A stretch of DNA of 64,000 bases from an uncultured Caldilineaceae bacterium. GTDB taxonomy: Bacteria > Chloroflexota > Anaerolineae > Caldilineales > Caldilineaceae. Of this stretch, positions 52,711-61,633 are shown piece after piece. The stretch is taken from contig OX638330.1 in the NCBI GenBank assembly GCA_951812725.1, positions 5,187,405 to 5,251,404 on the forward strand, written 5' to 3'. Within the stretch, counting starts at the first letter, position 1. Every line of letters begins with the position of its first letter. Made by a program: the position numbers and the translations under genes. A model generated the notes under the pieces. It was not told the DNA's origin. It saw only the letters and a list, made by a program, of their open reading frames with translations, and did no database searches.

Positions 52711-53862
52711 ATGAGCGCCTCCACCGATCAGATACACGGCGCGCCGCGCCCGCCGGCCGCTGATCTAGATGTGGCCTCCACCGAAGATGTGGCCTCGCGC
52801 GGTCGCATCCTCAGGGCGCGCATCATGGCCAACCGCCTCGGCATCATCGGCATCGTCTGGCTGGTGTTGATGGTCACTGTAGCGCTCTTCGCCGACTTCA
52901 TTGCGCCCTACAGCGTCGACCACGTACACAACGAAGCGCTGCGCGCGCCTCCCCAGCTCGTGCATATCTTCCGCGATGGTAGGCTCACCAGGCCCTTCGT
53001 CTACGGCTTCAAGAGCGAAAGAGACGCCCGCACCTTTCTCACCACCTATACCGAAGACCCGGAACTGGTCTACCCCATCCACTTCTTCGTCAACGCGGAG
53101 CCTTACAAGCTCTGGGGCTTGGTTTCGAGCAACCGGCGCCTCTTCGGCGTTGAGGAAGGCGGCATGGTCGCTCTCTTCGGTACCGGCAGGCTGGGTCGCG
53201 ACGTCTTCTCGCGCGTCCTCACCGCCACCCGTATCTCTCTCTCCGTGCCTATCATCGGTATGCTCATCAGCGTCATCCTCGGCTCCGCCATCGGTGTCGC
53301 ATCCGGCTACTGGGGCGGCGTGGCCGATATTCTCATCCAACGCCTCACCGAGGTGCTGATGTCCTTCCCGCGCATCCCCCTGTGGATGGCCCTCGCGGCT
53401 ACCTTGCCGCCCGAGCTCTCCTCTCTCCATCGCTACCTGGGCGTCACTATCGTACTGGCGCTCATCGGCTGGGCCGGGCTCTGCCGCCAGATCCGCGGCA
53501 AAACACTGGCGCTCAAAGAGTCGGACTTTATCATGGCCGGGCGCGCCGCCGGCTCCAGCACGCCAACCATCCTTTTCCGCCACCTTATCCCGAACTGCTT
53601 CAGCCATATCGTCGTCGTCGCCACCCTCTCCGTGCCCGGTCTGATCCTGGCCGAAAGCTCGCTCAGCTTCCTCGGCATCGGCATCACCCCCCCGCTCGTC
53701 AGCTGGGGCACCCTGCTCAAAGACGCCCAGTCCGTGCAGGTCCTCACAAAGCACCCGTGGCTGCTGGCCCCAGGCGTTTTCATGGTCCTGACCGTGCTGG
53801 CCGTCAACTTCCTGGGCGACGCACTGCGCGATGCACTCGACCCGTACTCCGAGATCAGATAA
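52711..53862 (+). CDS. Peptide ABC transporter permease, DppC/OppC-like with large outer loop
   Basis: 383 residues with the same extended region after the first membrane segment as the 40826 protein: PPQLVHIFRDGRLTRPFVYG and EPYKLWGLVSSNRRLFGVEE. The C-terminal half has five membrane segments and the loop AGRAAGSSTPTILFRHLIPN. Together with the DppB-like protein it forms the pore. The extension in both paralogues shows it is a stable subfamily trait rather than a chance insertion. Confidence 0.93.
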   Translation: MSASTDQIHGAPRPPAADLDVASTEDVASRGRILRARIMANRLGIIGIVWLVLMVTVALFADFIAPYSVDHVHNEALRAPPQLVHIFRDGRLTRPFVYGFKSERDARTFLTTYTEDPELVYPIHFFVNAEPYKLWGLVSSNRRLFGVEEGGMVALFGTGRLGRDVFSRVLTATRISLSVPIIGMLISVILGSAIGVASGYWGGVADILIQRLTEVLMSFPRIPLWMALAATLPPELSSLHRYLGVTIVLALIGWAGLCRQIRGKTLALKESDFIMAGRAAGSSTPTILFRHLIPNCFSHIVVVATLSVPGLILAESSLSFLGIGITPPLVSWGTLLKDAQSVQVLTKHPWLLAPGVFMVLTVLAVNFLGDALRDALDPYSEIR

Positions 53863-53920
53863 TGGCAACGTTCCGCTTCTTCTCCCGTCGACTTTGGCCG
53901 CTGGCAACCGGTAACTGACA

Positions 53921-54916
53921 ATGCCCGATTCACAACCAATTCTCGAAGTCCTCGATCTGCACGTACATTTCAAAATGTTGGCCGGCGTCGTGCGCGCAGT
54001 GGACGGCGTTAACTTTACCGTCGAACGCGGCCGCTGTCTGGGCATCGTCGGCGAGAGCGGCTGCGGCAAAAGCGTCACCGCACGCTCGATTTTGCGCCTG
54101 CTCCATTCCAGCCAGACAAGCGGCCAGATCCTCTATCACCCCGATGGCGACGACGAGCCCATCGATCTGGTAAACCTGGATCCCAGAGGGGATGCCATCC
54201 GCGCTATTCGCGGCAAAGATATCGCCATGATCTTCCAGGAGCCCATGACATCCTTGACGCCGGTCTACACCATCGGCGAACAGATCATGGAAAGCATCCG
54301 CCAACACCAGAACCTGTCAGAAGAGGAATCCCAGGAACTGGCCATTTCCATGCTCAACAAGGTGGGCATTCCCGATGCCGAACGCCGCTTTGGCGACTAT
54401 CCCCACCAGATGAGCGGCGGCATGCGCCAGCGCGTAATGATCGCCATCGCCCTCTGCTGTGAACCGCGCGTGCTGATCGCCGACGAACCGACCACCGCCC
54501 TCGACGTGACCATCCAGGCCCAGATCCTGCGCCTGATCCGCAGCCTGCAGCAGGACCTGGACATGAGCGTGATCATGATCACCCATGACCTGTCCGTCAT
54601 CGCCCAACTGGCCGACTTCGTCGTTGTCATGTATCTGGGCCAGATGGCGGAAAAGGCACCCGTCGTCGAGCTCTTTCAAAATCCCAAACATCCCTACACC
54701 CAGGCGTTGCTCCGCTCCATCGTGCGCCCGGATACCCCGCCGCGCGAGCAACTCCACACGATCAGCGGCTCCGTGCCCGATCCGCGCAACGCGCCCAGCG
54801 GCTGCCGCTTCCGCAATCGCTGCCCGTCCGTCCATGATCGCTGCCTCGAGGACCCGCCCGTCGTTGAATTCGGGCCGCAACATACGGCAACCTGCTGGCT
54901 CTACGTCGACGAATAG
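53921..54916 (+). CDS. Peptide ABC transporter ATP-binding protein, DppD/OppD-like
   Basis: 331 residues: Walker A GESGCGKS (44-51), signature MSGGMRQRV, Walker [13 protein letters not shown] and switch His in ITHDLSV. The C-terminal tail with [10 protein letters not shown] carries the cysteine motif of oligopeptide ATPases, which in relatives binds an iron-sulfur cluster. It works with the DppF-like ATPase encoded next at the inner face of the membrane. These may be the only ATPases available for the 37747 importer as well. Confidence 0.95.
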   Translation: MPDSQPILEVLDLHVHFKMLAGVVRAVDGVNFTVERGRCLGIVGESGCGKSVTARSILRLLHSSQTSGQILYHPDGDDEPIDLVNLDPRGDAIRAIRGKDIAMIFQEPMTSLTPVYTIGEQIMESIRQHQNLSEEESQELAISMLNKVGIPDAERRFGDYPHQMSGGMRQRVMIAIALCCEPRVLIADEPTTALDVTIQAQILRLIRSLQQDLDMSVIMITHDLSVIAQLADFVVVMYLGQMAEKAPVVELFQNPKHPYTQALLRSIVRPDTPPREQLHTISGSVPDPRNAPSGCRFRNRCPSVHDRCLEDPPVVEFGPQHTATCWLYVDE

Positions 54917-54930
54917 CCAGCAAGTCAGTT

Positions 54931-54969
54931 TCTGACCACTGACCACCAACCACTAACCACTGGTGTTCC
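54931..54969. repeat. GACCACT/AACCACT spacer with start leader
   Basis: TGACCACTGACCACCAACCA and following units lead into CACTGGTGTTCC directly before the ATG at 54970. The arrangement is the same as at 39809-39837. Confidence 0.7.
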
Positions 54970-56010
54970 ATGCCTGACACACCTATCCTGCAGGTCGAAA
55001 ATCTGAGTAAATTCTTCCCCGTCCAGCGCGGCCTCTTCCGCCGCACTGTGGGCCACGTCAAGGCCGTCAACGATGTAACCTTCACCGTCAACAAAGGTGA
55101 ATGCGTGGGCCTTGTCGGCGAGAGCGGCTGCGGCAAAACAACCGTCGCCCGCTGCCTCCTCCGGCTGGTCGAGCCGGACCAGGGCCGCATCCTGCTGCAC
55201 GGCGAACAACAGACCTTCGATATCGCCTCGGCCTCGCGCAAAGAGATGTTGGATGTGCGGCGTCAGATGCAGATTATCTTCCAGGACCCCTTCTCCTCCC
55301 TCGACCCGCGCTGGCGCGTCACAGATGTGATCGCCGAACCGCTGATCGCCCAGAAAATCGGCCGCGCCGAAGCCTCCAGACGGGTGCTCGAAATCCTGCC
55401 GACCGTGGGGCTCGGCGCACACTTTGCCGACCGCTTCCCCCATGAACTGAGCGGCGGTGAACGCCAGCGCGTCAGCATTGCCCGCGCCCTGGTCGTCTCC
55501 CCCCCGCTCGTCGTCGCCGACGAACCAGTTTCGGCCCTGGACGTGTCCGTTCGCTCCCAGATCGTCAACCTCCTGCTCGACCTGCAAAGTCAGATGAATC
55601 TGACCTACGTCTTCATCGCCCACGACCTCAGCATCGTCAAGCATATCAGCCATCGTATTGCCGTCATGTACCTGGGGCGGTTGGTCGAGTTCGGCACAAC
55701 GCAGCAGGTCTTCGAGGAGTGCAAGCACCCGTATACCAAGGCCCTGCTCGCCTCCGTCCTGATCCCCGACCCGACCCACCGTGAGCAGAGCTACGTCCTC
55801 GAAGGCGAGGTGCCCAGCCCGCTTAACCCGCCCAGCGGCTGCCACTTCTCCACCCGCTGCCCCTTCGCGCAGGAACAATGCTCAGCCGAAGAACCGGACC
55901 TGCGTGACATGGGAAACGGGCACTTGGTTCGCTGCCACTTCGCCGAAGATCTGGATCTCAGCGAAGGTGTCTTTGCCCTACCGCTTGCGACGCCGTCTGC
56001 CAGTGCCTGA
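54970..56010 (+). CDS. Peptide ABC transporter ATP-binding protein, DppF/OppF-like
   Basis: 346 residues: Walker A GESGCGKT (50-57), signature LSGGERQRVSIARAL, Walker B LVVADEPVSALD, switch His in IAHDLSI, and the C-terminal SGCHFSTRCPFAQ cysteine motif. Partner of the DppD-like ATPase. The start is preceded by CTGGTGTTCC. Followed after 63 bases by a beta-propeller protein gene, so importer and propeller proteins may be one operon. Confidence 0.95.
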   Translation: MPDTPILQVENLSKFFPVQRGLFRRTVGHVKAVNDVTFTVNKGECVGLVGESGCGKTTVARCLLRLVEPDQGRILLHGEQQTFDIASASRKEMLDVRRQMQIIFQDPFSSLDPRWRVTDVIAEPLIAQKIGRAEASRRVLEILPTVGLGAHFADRFPHELSGGERQRVSIARALVVSPPLVVADEPVSALDVSVRSQIVNLLLDLQSQMNLTYVFIAHDLSIVKHISHRIAVMYLGRLVEFGTTQQVFEECKHPYTKALLASVLIPDPTHREQSYVLEGEVPSPLNPPSGCHFSTRCPFAQEQCSAEEPDLRDMGNGHLVRCHFAEDLDLSEGVFALPLATPSASA

Positions 56011-56073
56011 TCGCCGCCAACTTCACCGGCCGCCTGCAACCGATCAGCGCCACCACAACTAAGGATCGATGTC

Positions 56074-57453
56074 GTGACCTTGCGCTCCCTCTTCTTCTTT
56101 GACGACTGGTGTCTGGCCCGCCGCGACAACGTCGCCCGCCGTCTGGGGCAGCCCGAATGGGTGCGGGATGCCACCTACGCCGACCCAACCGAAAACCCGT
56201 TCAGCTATCCAACCGTGCTCTACGACGACCAGCGCAAGCTGTGGCGCATGTTCTACCTCGGCCGCGAGACGATGCCAGGGGCGGTCTATCGCAAGGACGA
56301 GTGGTTTCTGACCGCCGAAAGCGAGGACGGCATCCACTGGGAACGCCCGGACCTGACCGCAACCGTTCCGCTGCCGTCGCGCATGCGTCCCCACGAGATC
56401 TTCGACCGGCAGCAGATGTCCACCGGCGGCTCGATCTTCCTCGATGAAAGCGCGTCCGAACGCCGCTTTAAGTGGCCCATTCTCGCCATCGAAGAGGACG
56501 GCCAACGCGCCTCGCGCCTGGCCTGGTCCGCTGACGGCTACAACTGGCAGATCGATCACAACTCGCGCTGGCATCCCGGCACGCCCGACCCCGGCTTCTT
56601 CACCTATCGCCATGCCGAACGCAACAGCCACATCACCCTGGCCCGCCCCACCCACGGCGACCGCCGCATCGCCCTCATGGAGACGCACGACTGGCGCACC
56701 TGGAGCGAACCGGAAGTCATCTTCCATCCCGACCCTCTCGATCCCCCCATGAGTGAGTCTTACGGGATCGTCGTCCTCCCCTATAAGGGAGTCTACGTGG
56801 GCATCCTCTGGATGTTCGAGACCGACCCGCATGACCTGCGGTGGCAGAAGCTGGAGGGGAAGATCTACGGCGAGCTCGTCTACAGCTACGACGGGATGCG
56901 CTTCCAACGCTCCCTGCGCCAACCATTTGTCGGCCTCAACGAGCCGGGCGAATATGGCGGCGGCGGCATCTATCCCTGTTCGATGGTGGTCGACCACGAA
57001 GGGCAGATCCGCATCTATTCCGGCGGCACCAAAGGGGAGCATTTCCAGGCGCGCACGCTCAGTCGTGACGAGCCCGACTACGCCGCCATCCTCATGCACC
57101 GTCTGCGGCAGGACGGCTTCGTCTATCTCGAGTCACAGGCCGGCGCCGGTTATCTGACGACGCGCTGGGTGCGAATCCACGACGAGCGCCTGCTGCTCAA
57201 CGTGCAGGCCCCATACGGCGAGGTGCGCGTCCAGCTATCGGACCTCGAGGGCACACCGTTGCCCGGCTACACCTTCGATGAGTGCCAGCCGTTCCGCGGC
57301 GACTCGACCGCCTGGCAGCCCCAATGGCAAGATCAGGCCGGCCTGGCCGAACACGTCGGCACACCGCTCCGCATCGACGTGCGCCTTTACCATGCCCGCC
57401 TCTACGCCATCCACGGCGACATCGAACTCGTCTACGCCAGCGACCTCAGATGA
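56074..57453 (+). CDS. Beta-propeller glycosidase-like protein with SxDGxxW repeats
   Basis: 459 residues from a GTG with AAGGA nine bases upstream. Blade-like repeats ESEDGIHWERPDL, WSADGYNWQID and YSYDGMRFQ, the open YxDxxRKLWRMFY segment near 50-60, and a C-terminal beta-sandwich (LLLNVQAPYGEVRVQLSDLE). Related to the 31836 and 57705 proteins. No signal peptide, so it acts in the cytosol, probably on material brought in by the importer upstream. Catalytic acids cannot be named. Confidence 0.68.
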   Translation: MTLRSLFFFDDWCLARRDNVARRLGQPEWVRDATYADPTENPFSYPTVLYDDQRKLWRMFYLGRETMPGAVYRKDEWFLTAESEDGIHWERPDLTATVPLPSRMRPHEIFDRQQMSTGGSIFLDESASERRFKWPILAIEEDGQRASRLAWSADGYNWQIDHNSRWHPGTPDPGFFTYRHAERNSHITLARPTHGDRRIALMETHDWRTWSEPEVIFHPDPLDPPMSESYGIVVLPYKGVYVGILWMFETDPHDLRWQKLEGKIYGELVYSYDGMRFQRSLRQPFVGLNEPGEYGGGGIYPCSMVVDHEGQIRIYSGGTKGEHFQARTLSRDEPDYAAILMHRLRQDGFVYLESQAGAGYLTTRWVRIHDERLLLNVQAPYGEVRVQLSDLEGTPLPGYTFDECQPFRGDSTAWQPQWQDQAGLAEHVGTPLRIDVRLYHARLYAIHGDIELVYASDLR

Positions 57454-57550
57454 GCAGGTGTTCGCGAGGAGTCCCCCGTACTTCCGACTTGGTCGTGCCC
57501 AAAGGCCTCGGGCGCGGGGCACGCTGGGAACTCGTGTAAAGCCAACTCTG

Positions 57551-57650
57551 TCTTATTCTGGCCAATTCACGGCTTATTCTGGCTTATTCTGGCTTATTCA
57601 CGGCTCATTCCGGGCTATTCCGGCTTATTCCGATCAATTCACGACCCATT
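57551..57650. repeat. Ten-unit 10-bp tandem repeat (GGCTTATTCT-like)
   Basis: Ten consecutive 10-base units follow each other with no slippage: TCTTATTCTG, GCCAATTCAC, GGCTTATTCT twice, GGCTTATTCA, CGGCTCATTC, CGGGCTATTC, CGGCTTATTC, CGATCAATTC and ACGACCCATT. It fills the middle of the 251-base gap between two propeller genes. Confidence 0.8.
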
Positions 57651-57704
57651 CTGTAACCCGCGGCGCCAACCCAATCGCAGTCCACCCTTCTCGGAGATCA
57701 GGCA

Positions 57705-59402
57705 ATGGCAAACGAAACACTCTACAACGGCATCACCCTCCCGCAGACCTGGCCGCCGCGCAACGTGATCGAAGGCTCGCGCGAGCCGATCCCCGTGCCC
57801 TATCTCTCCCATCCCCCACAGGTAATCCCCATCGACCTGGGCCGCCAGCTCTTTGTAGACGACTTTCTGATCGCAGAGACCTCCCTGACACGGGCTTACG
57901 GCAAACCGGAAATCCACCCGCAAAGCCCGGTGCTCAGCCCCGAAACCGACGAGGAGATGGATTCCGGCTACTGCCCGATGGCAGCGCCTTTCAACGACGG
58001 CGCCTGGTACGACCCGCAGGACAACCTGTTCAAACTATGGTATATGCCCGGCTGGTTCCACAGCACCGCCCTCGCCACCAGCGCCGACGGCATCCACTGG
58101 GACCGCCCGCAACTCGACGTCACGCCCGGGACCAACCTGGTGTGGCCGAACAACGATGGCTCTGACCGCGACGGCTGTCTCGTCTGGCTCGACAGCGACA
58201 CACCCGACCCCGCGCAGCGCTATAAGATGTTCCAGTTCTACCGCCACTACAAGCCCAAGCCGGGGCAGCCCCCCATCCCACCCGGCAGCTGGCCGACTCA
58301 AATGGCCAGGGGGGAGATGGTCTCCGAAGGCTGGGCCCAGGTCTCGCCCGACGGCATCCACTGGAGCGATCCGGTCATCACCACGCAGGTCGGCGACAAT
58401 ACATCCTTTTTCTACAACCCCTTCCGCCGCAAATGGTGCATTAGCATCCGCCGCGCCGCCCACATCGATGAGTCCACCAGGCTGCGCGCCCGCTTCTACA
58501 GAGAATCGGACGACTTCCTGCAGGGCGCGCAGTGGGACATGGATACCGACGAGGTCTTCTGGCAACGCATCGACCACCACGACCAGCCCGACCCCGCCCG
58601 CCCCAACCACCGCGTCGCCCTCTATGACGTGAACGTGACCCCCTACGAGAGCCTCATGCTTGGGATGTTCGCCATCTTCCGCGGCCCCGAAAATGACATC
58701 TGCGCCGAGGAAGGCGTCCCCAAAACCATGGACCTGGAGCTGGCCTACAGCCGCGACGGCTTCCACTTCAGCCGCCCGGACCGCACCCCCTTCCTCGCCT
58801 CCAGCCGCAAAATAGGCGACTGGAACCGGGCCTACCTGCACGCCTGCGGCGGCCTCTGCATGGTCGTTCACGACCGCATCTTCATCTATTTCACCGGGTT
58901 TTCCGGCCTGTCGCCCACACTGGGGACCAACGACATCGGGGATTCCGGCCTGTCGCGGCGTGTCATGTACGCCGGCGCCAGCACCGGGCTGGCCACCCTC
59001 CGCCGTGACGGCTTCGCAAGCATGGAAGCCGGCGCCGGGGGCGGCACACTGACCACGCGCCCCGTTACCTTCAACGGCGGCCGTCTTTTCGTCAACGTCA
59101 ATGCGCCGCAGGGCGAACTGAGGGTATCCGTGTTGGACAGTAACGGGGACACTGTGGAGGGGTTGGGCGCCGATGCCTGCGCTGCGCTCAGCCTGGACAG
59201 CACCTGCGCCGAGGTGAAATGGTCGTCCGGCGCCGATCTCGCCGCGTTAGCCGGTCAACCCTGCAGACTGCAATTCCATCTGCAGTCGGGGCAGCTCTTC
59301 TCCTTCTGGGTGACCGATGACCCCAACGGCGCCAGCTACGGCCACATGGCCGCCGGCGGCCCCGGCTTCACCAACGGCCGCGACCTGCCTCAATCCCAAT
59401 AG
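57705..59402 (+). CDS. Beta-propeller glycosidase-like protein with SxDGIxW repeats
   Basis: 565 residues; GGAGA precedes the ATG by nine bases. Repeats TSADGIHWDRPQL, VSPDGIHWSDPV and YSRDGFHFSRPD mark the propeller; RQLFVDDFLIAET near 47-59 is a start motif common to this group, and a C-terminal sandwich (GGRLFVNVNAPQGELRVSVL) ends it. Together with 31836 and 56074 it forms a three-member family in the window. Function unknown; a glycoside hydrolase acting on a sulfated or acylated glycan would fit the sulfatase and esterase genes nearby. Confidence 0.7.
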   Translation: MANETLYNGITLPQTWPPRNVIEGSREPIPVPYLSHPPQVIPIDLGRQLFVDDFLIAETSLTRAYGKPEIHPQSPVLSPETDEEMDSGYCPMAAPFNDGAWYDPQDNLFKLWYMPGWFHSTALATSADGIHWDRPQLDVTPGTNLVWPNNDGSDRDGCLVWLDSDTPDPAQRYKMFQFYRHYKPKPGQPPIPPGSWPTQMARGEMVSEGWAQVSPDGIHWSDPVITTQVGDNTSFFYNPFRRKWCISIRRAAHIDESTRLRARFYRESDDFLQGAQWDMDTDEVFWQRIDHHDQPDPARPNHRVALYDVNVTPYESLMLGMFAIFRGPENDICAEEGVPKTMDLELAYSRDGFHFSRPDRTPFLASSRKIGDWNRAYLHACGGLCMVVHDRIFIYFTGFSGLSPTLGTNDIGDSGLSRRVMYAGASTGLATLRRDGFASMEAGAGGGTLTTRPVTFNGGRLFVNVNAPQGELRVSVLDSNGDTVEGLGADACAALSLDSTCAEVKWSSGADLAALAGQPCRLQFHLQSGQLFSFWVTDDPNGASYGHMAAGGPGFTNGRDLPQSQ

Positions 59403-59440
59403 CCCGCAAGCCCGGCACACAGCAGAGATTCACTGCCGTT

Positions 59441-59480
59441 ACTGACCACTGACCACTAACCACTAACCACTGCCGTTTCA
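59441..59480. repeat. GACCACT/AACCACT spacer at a convergent gene end
   Basis: ACTGACCACTGACCACTAAC and further AACCACT units end in CTGCCGTTTCA, where TCA is the sulfatase stop on the minus strand. The same ACTGCCGTT precedes the stop of the dehydratase gene at 9473. Confidence 0.65.
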
Positions 59481-61196
59481 CTCCCGCAGCCGTTCAGCGG
59501 TCACGTAGTACGCGCCGGCCAGCGGATCTCCCTGCTCGTCACGCCACCAGCTCTTCACCGTGGTCGGCCCGCGCTCCACCGCCATCTCAAACGTCTGCCC
59601 CGTCGCGTCCGGCGCCACCGGCAGCGTCTGCTCGCTGCGGCCCACCTGCAGCCAGGCGGCGGAAACCGGCAGCGCCTTGCCCGCCGGCCAGCTGCCGTCC
59701 ACGCCCTGCATCACCGGCGCCGGATCCGAGATGCCCAGGCCGGACTCCTCCGGCCAGCGCCGCAGCGTAAAGCTGTAGAGACCGGCGCGCGCCGCTTCAA
59801 CGTGCCAGGTGCCGCTGTCCATCACCGGCCCGCGTATGCCGCGCTGGTTGTCCGCGTAGACCCATGCCCAGTCGCAGCTGCACAGCCGCGCCGGGTTCTC
59901 CGCATCGGAGCCGATCGTCAGGGCCTGATAGCTAGTGAGCGTACTGCCTACGTCATCCCACCAGGCCCCGTACTGCCCCCGCAGCCGCTTGATCAGCTCG
60001 GTATTGGCCGCGGCCACGTCCTGCTGCTGGCCCGGGTCCTCCCCAATGTTGTACAGCTCCCGCCCATCGACCAGCCGCCACTGCCCCCACATCACCGCCG
60101 CCCGGTCCCTGCCCGTAAAGCCGAATCCGGCGCCCTCGTTGGCGTGTCCATACTGCACCACCGAAGCCCGCTCCGCCACCGCCTTGTCCGGCCGCCGCAT
60201 GTGCGCAGCCAGCGACAGGCCGTCGCACGACCAGCCGTCCGGCGCCTGCAGGTCACACAGATCGATCAGCGTCGGCAGGATGTCGACCCCGCGCGTCACG
60301 CCGCCCACATCCCGGCCGCCTTCAAGCCCAGCCTCCGGCCAGCGAATGAAGCAGGGTACCCGGTGACCGCCTTCGTATAGCGAAGTCTTCCTGCCCCGCA
60401 TCCCCGCATTGTAGATCCCCTCTCCCATCGCCGTGCCATTGTCGGTCATGAATATCAGGATCGTGTTATCACGGATCTCGTTATCCTGCAGGAACTTCTC
60501 CAACTGCGCCATATTTTCGTCAATGTTGGCGATCATGCCGAAAAAGCTGGCCTCATCCCGCCGGATGCCGTCCACATACGGCTGCCGGTATTCATCGGGA
60601 ACCCAAAACGGGCCATGCGGTGCATTCGTCGCAATATAGGCAAAAAACGGCTCATCCCGATCATGGCAGCCCTGCATCCACCGCATCGCCTCCTCGAACC
60701 AGACGTCGGTGCAGTAGCCCCGGTACTGCTTGATCTCATCCTTATGGCGGTAGTGGTCGTCAAAATAGTCGTTCCCATAGTAGTCGGCCGCCGAGGTGAT
60801 GCCGAAGGCGGGATGATGGATCGTCTCATGGAAACCGCGGTCCTGCGGCCGGTAGGGATAGTTGTCGCCCAGATGCCATTTGCCGAAATGGCCGGTGTGG
60901 TAACCGCTGTCTGCCAGGATATCGGCCATCGTCGGCAGGTCCGCGCGCAGCAGCGAACGCCCCATACAGACGAACGTCGCCCCGTTGCGCAGCGCATCCT
61001 GGCCCGTCATCAATTCGCCGCGCGTCGGCGTACACATCGGCGCCACATGAAAATCGGTCAGCCGCACACTGTCGGCGTGAATGCGGTCCAGCGCAGGCGT
61101 TTTCAGAAGTGGATTGCCCAGGCAGGACAGATCCCCGTACCCTTGGTCGTCGGTCAGCACGAATATGATGTTGGGACGCGATTGCTTATCAGACAT
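59478..61196 (-). CDS. Arylsulfatase-like sulfatase (type I)
   Basis: 572 residues. N-terminal metal motif TDDQGYGD (15-22) and activation motif CTPTRGELMTGQ with Cys55 as future formylglycine and Arg59; MTDNGT gives further metal ligands, and GKWHLGD is the usual Lys/His motif. About 150 C-terminal residues form an extra beta-domain (GPVMDSGTWHVEAARAGLYS) seen in many arylsulfatases of glycan degraders. No signal peptide. It is not a paralogue pair with the 46099 sulfatase (different subfamily), so the two should act on different sulfate positions. Confidence 0.92.
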   Translation of the reverse strand: MSDKQSRPNIIFVLTDDQGYGDLSCLGNPLLKTPALDRIHADSVRLTDFHVAPMCTPTRGELMTGQDALRNGATFVCMGRSLLRADLPTMADILADSGYHTGHFGKWHLGDNYPYRPQDRGFHETIHHPAFGITSAADYYGNDYFDDHYRHKDEIKQYRGYCTDVWFEEAMRWMQGCHDRDEPFFAYIATNAPHGPFWVPDEYRQPYVDGIRRDEASFFGMIANIDENMAQLEKFLQDNEIRDNTILIFMTDNGTAMGEGIYNAGMRGRKTSLYEGGHRVPCFIRWPEAGLEGGRDVGGVTRGVDILPTLIDLCDLQAPDGWSCDGLSLAAHMRRPDKAVAERASVVQYGHANEGAGFGFTGRDRAAVMWGQWRLVDGRELYNIGEDPGQQQDVAAANTELIKRLRGQYGAWWDDVGSTLTSYQALTIGSDAENPARLCSCDWAWVYADNQRGIRGPVMDSGTWHVEAARAGLYSFTLRRWPEESGLGISDPAPVMQGVDGSWPAGKALPVSAAWLQVGRSEQTLPVAPDATGQTFEMAVERGPTTVKSWWRDEQGDPLAGAYYVTAERLRE

Positions 61197-61314
61197 GGAG
61201 TGGCCTTTCAGTGAAGCGGCGAATAGTGGGACAACCTCCCCCGCATCTTACATTGAACCCGCGCCATGCCGCAATCACCGCCGCTGAACCAGATCGAGCG
61301 ACAGTTCAGCCATA

Positions 61315-61490
61315 GTCAATTCGCGCCAACGCAAATCAGCCCCACCCTGCGACCGCGAACGTCTCCCGGTTTTTCTCTCATTCCTCACTCCTCTTCACTC
61401 TCTTCTTGCCTTTTATGGGCGGTCGGGCCTTCGGCCCTCCCTTGTGCAGGGGCTGCGCCCCCGCAACGCCCCCCTCCAAAACCCCGCCTC
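61315..61490 (+). repeat. Intergenic GC-rich repeat, copy F (5' part only)
   Basis: The upstream AGTCAATTCGCGCC segment shared with copy E, the TCTCTCA leader and the full two-hairpin core are present. The copy stops after CCCTCCAAAACC and lacks the variable half. It lies in the 437-base gap 61197-61633; the rest of the gap shows no feature. Confidence 0.8.
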
Positions 61491-61633
61491 GCCACCACCG
61501 CGCTGTTCTCTCGCCCCTATCCCCTACAGTTCCCCCCTTTCACACCAGTTGACACAGCCGCCCCTCCCGGCGAAAATGGTCGCATCAAGTTCGCGACCAA
61601 CACCCCGCGACCCCAGCCGACAGGAGGCATCCC

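Noticed and set aside
57551-57650. Tandem repeat as CRISPR array
   Set aside because: Units are 10 bp without spacers, and no cas gene is present in the window.
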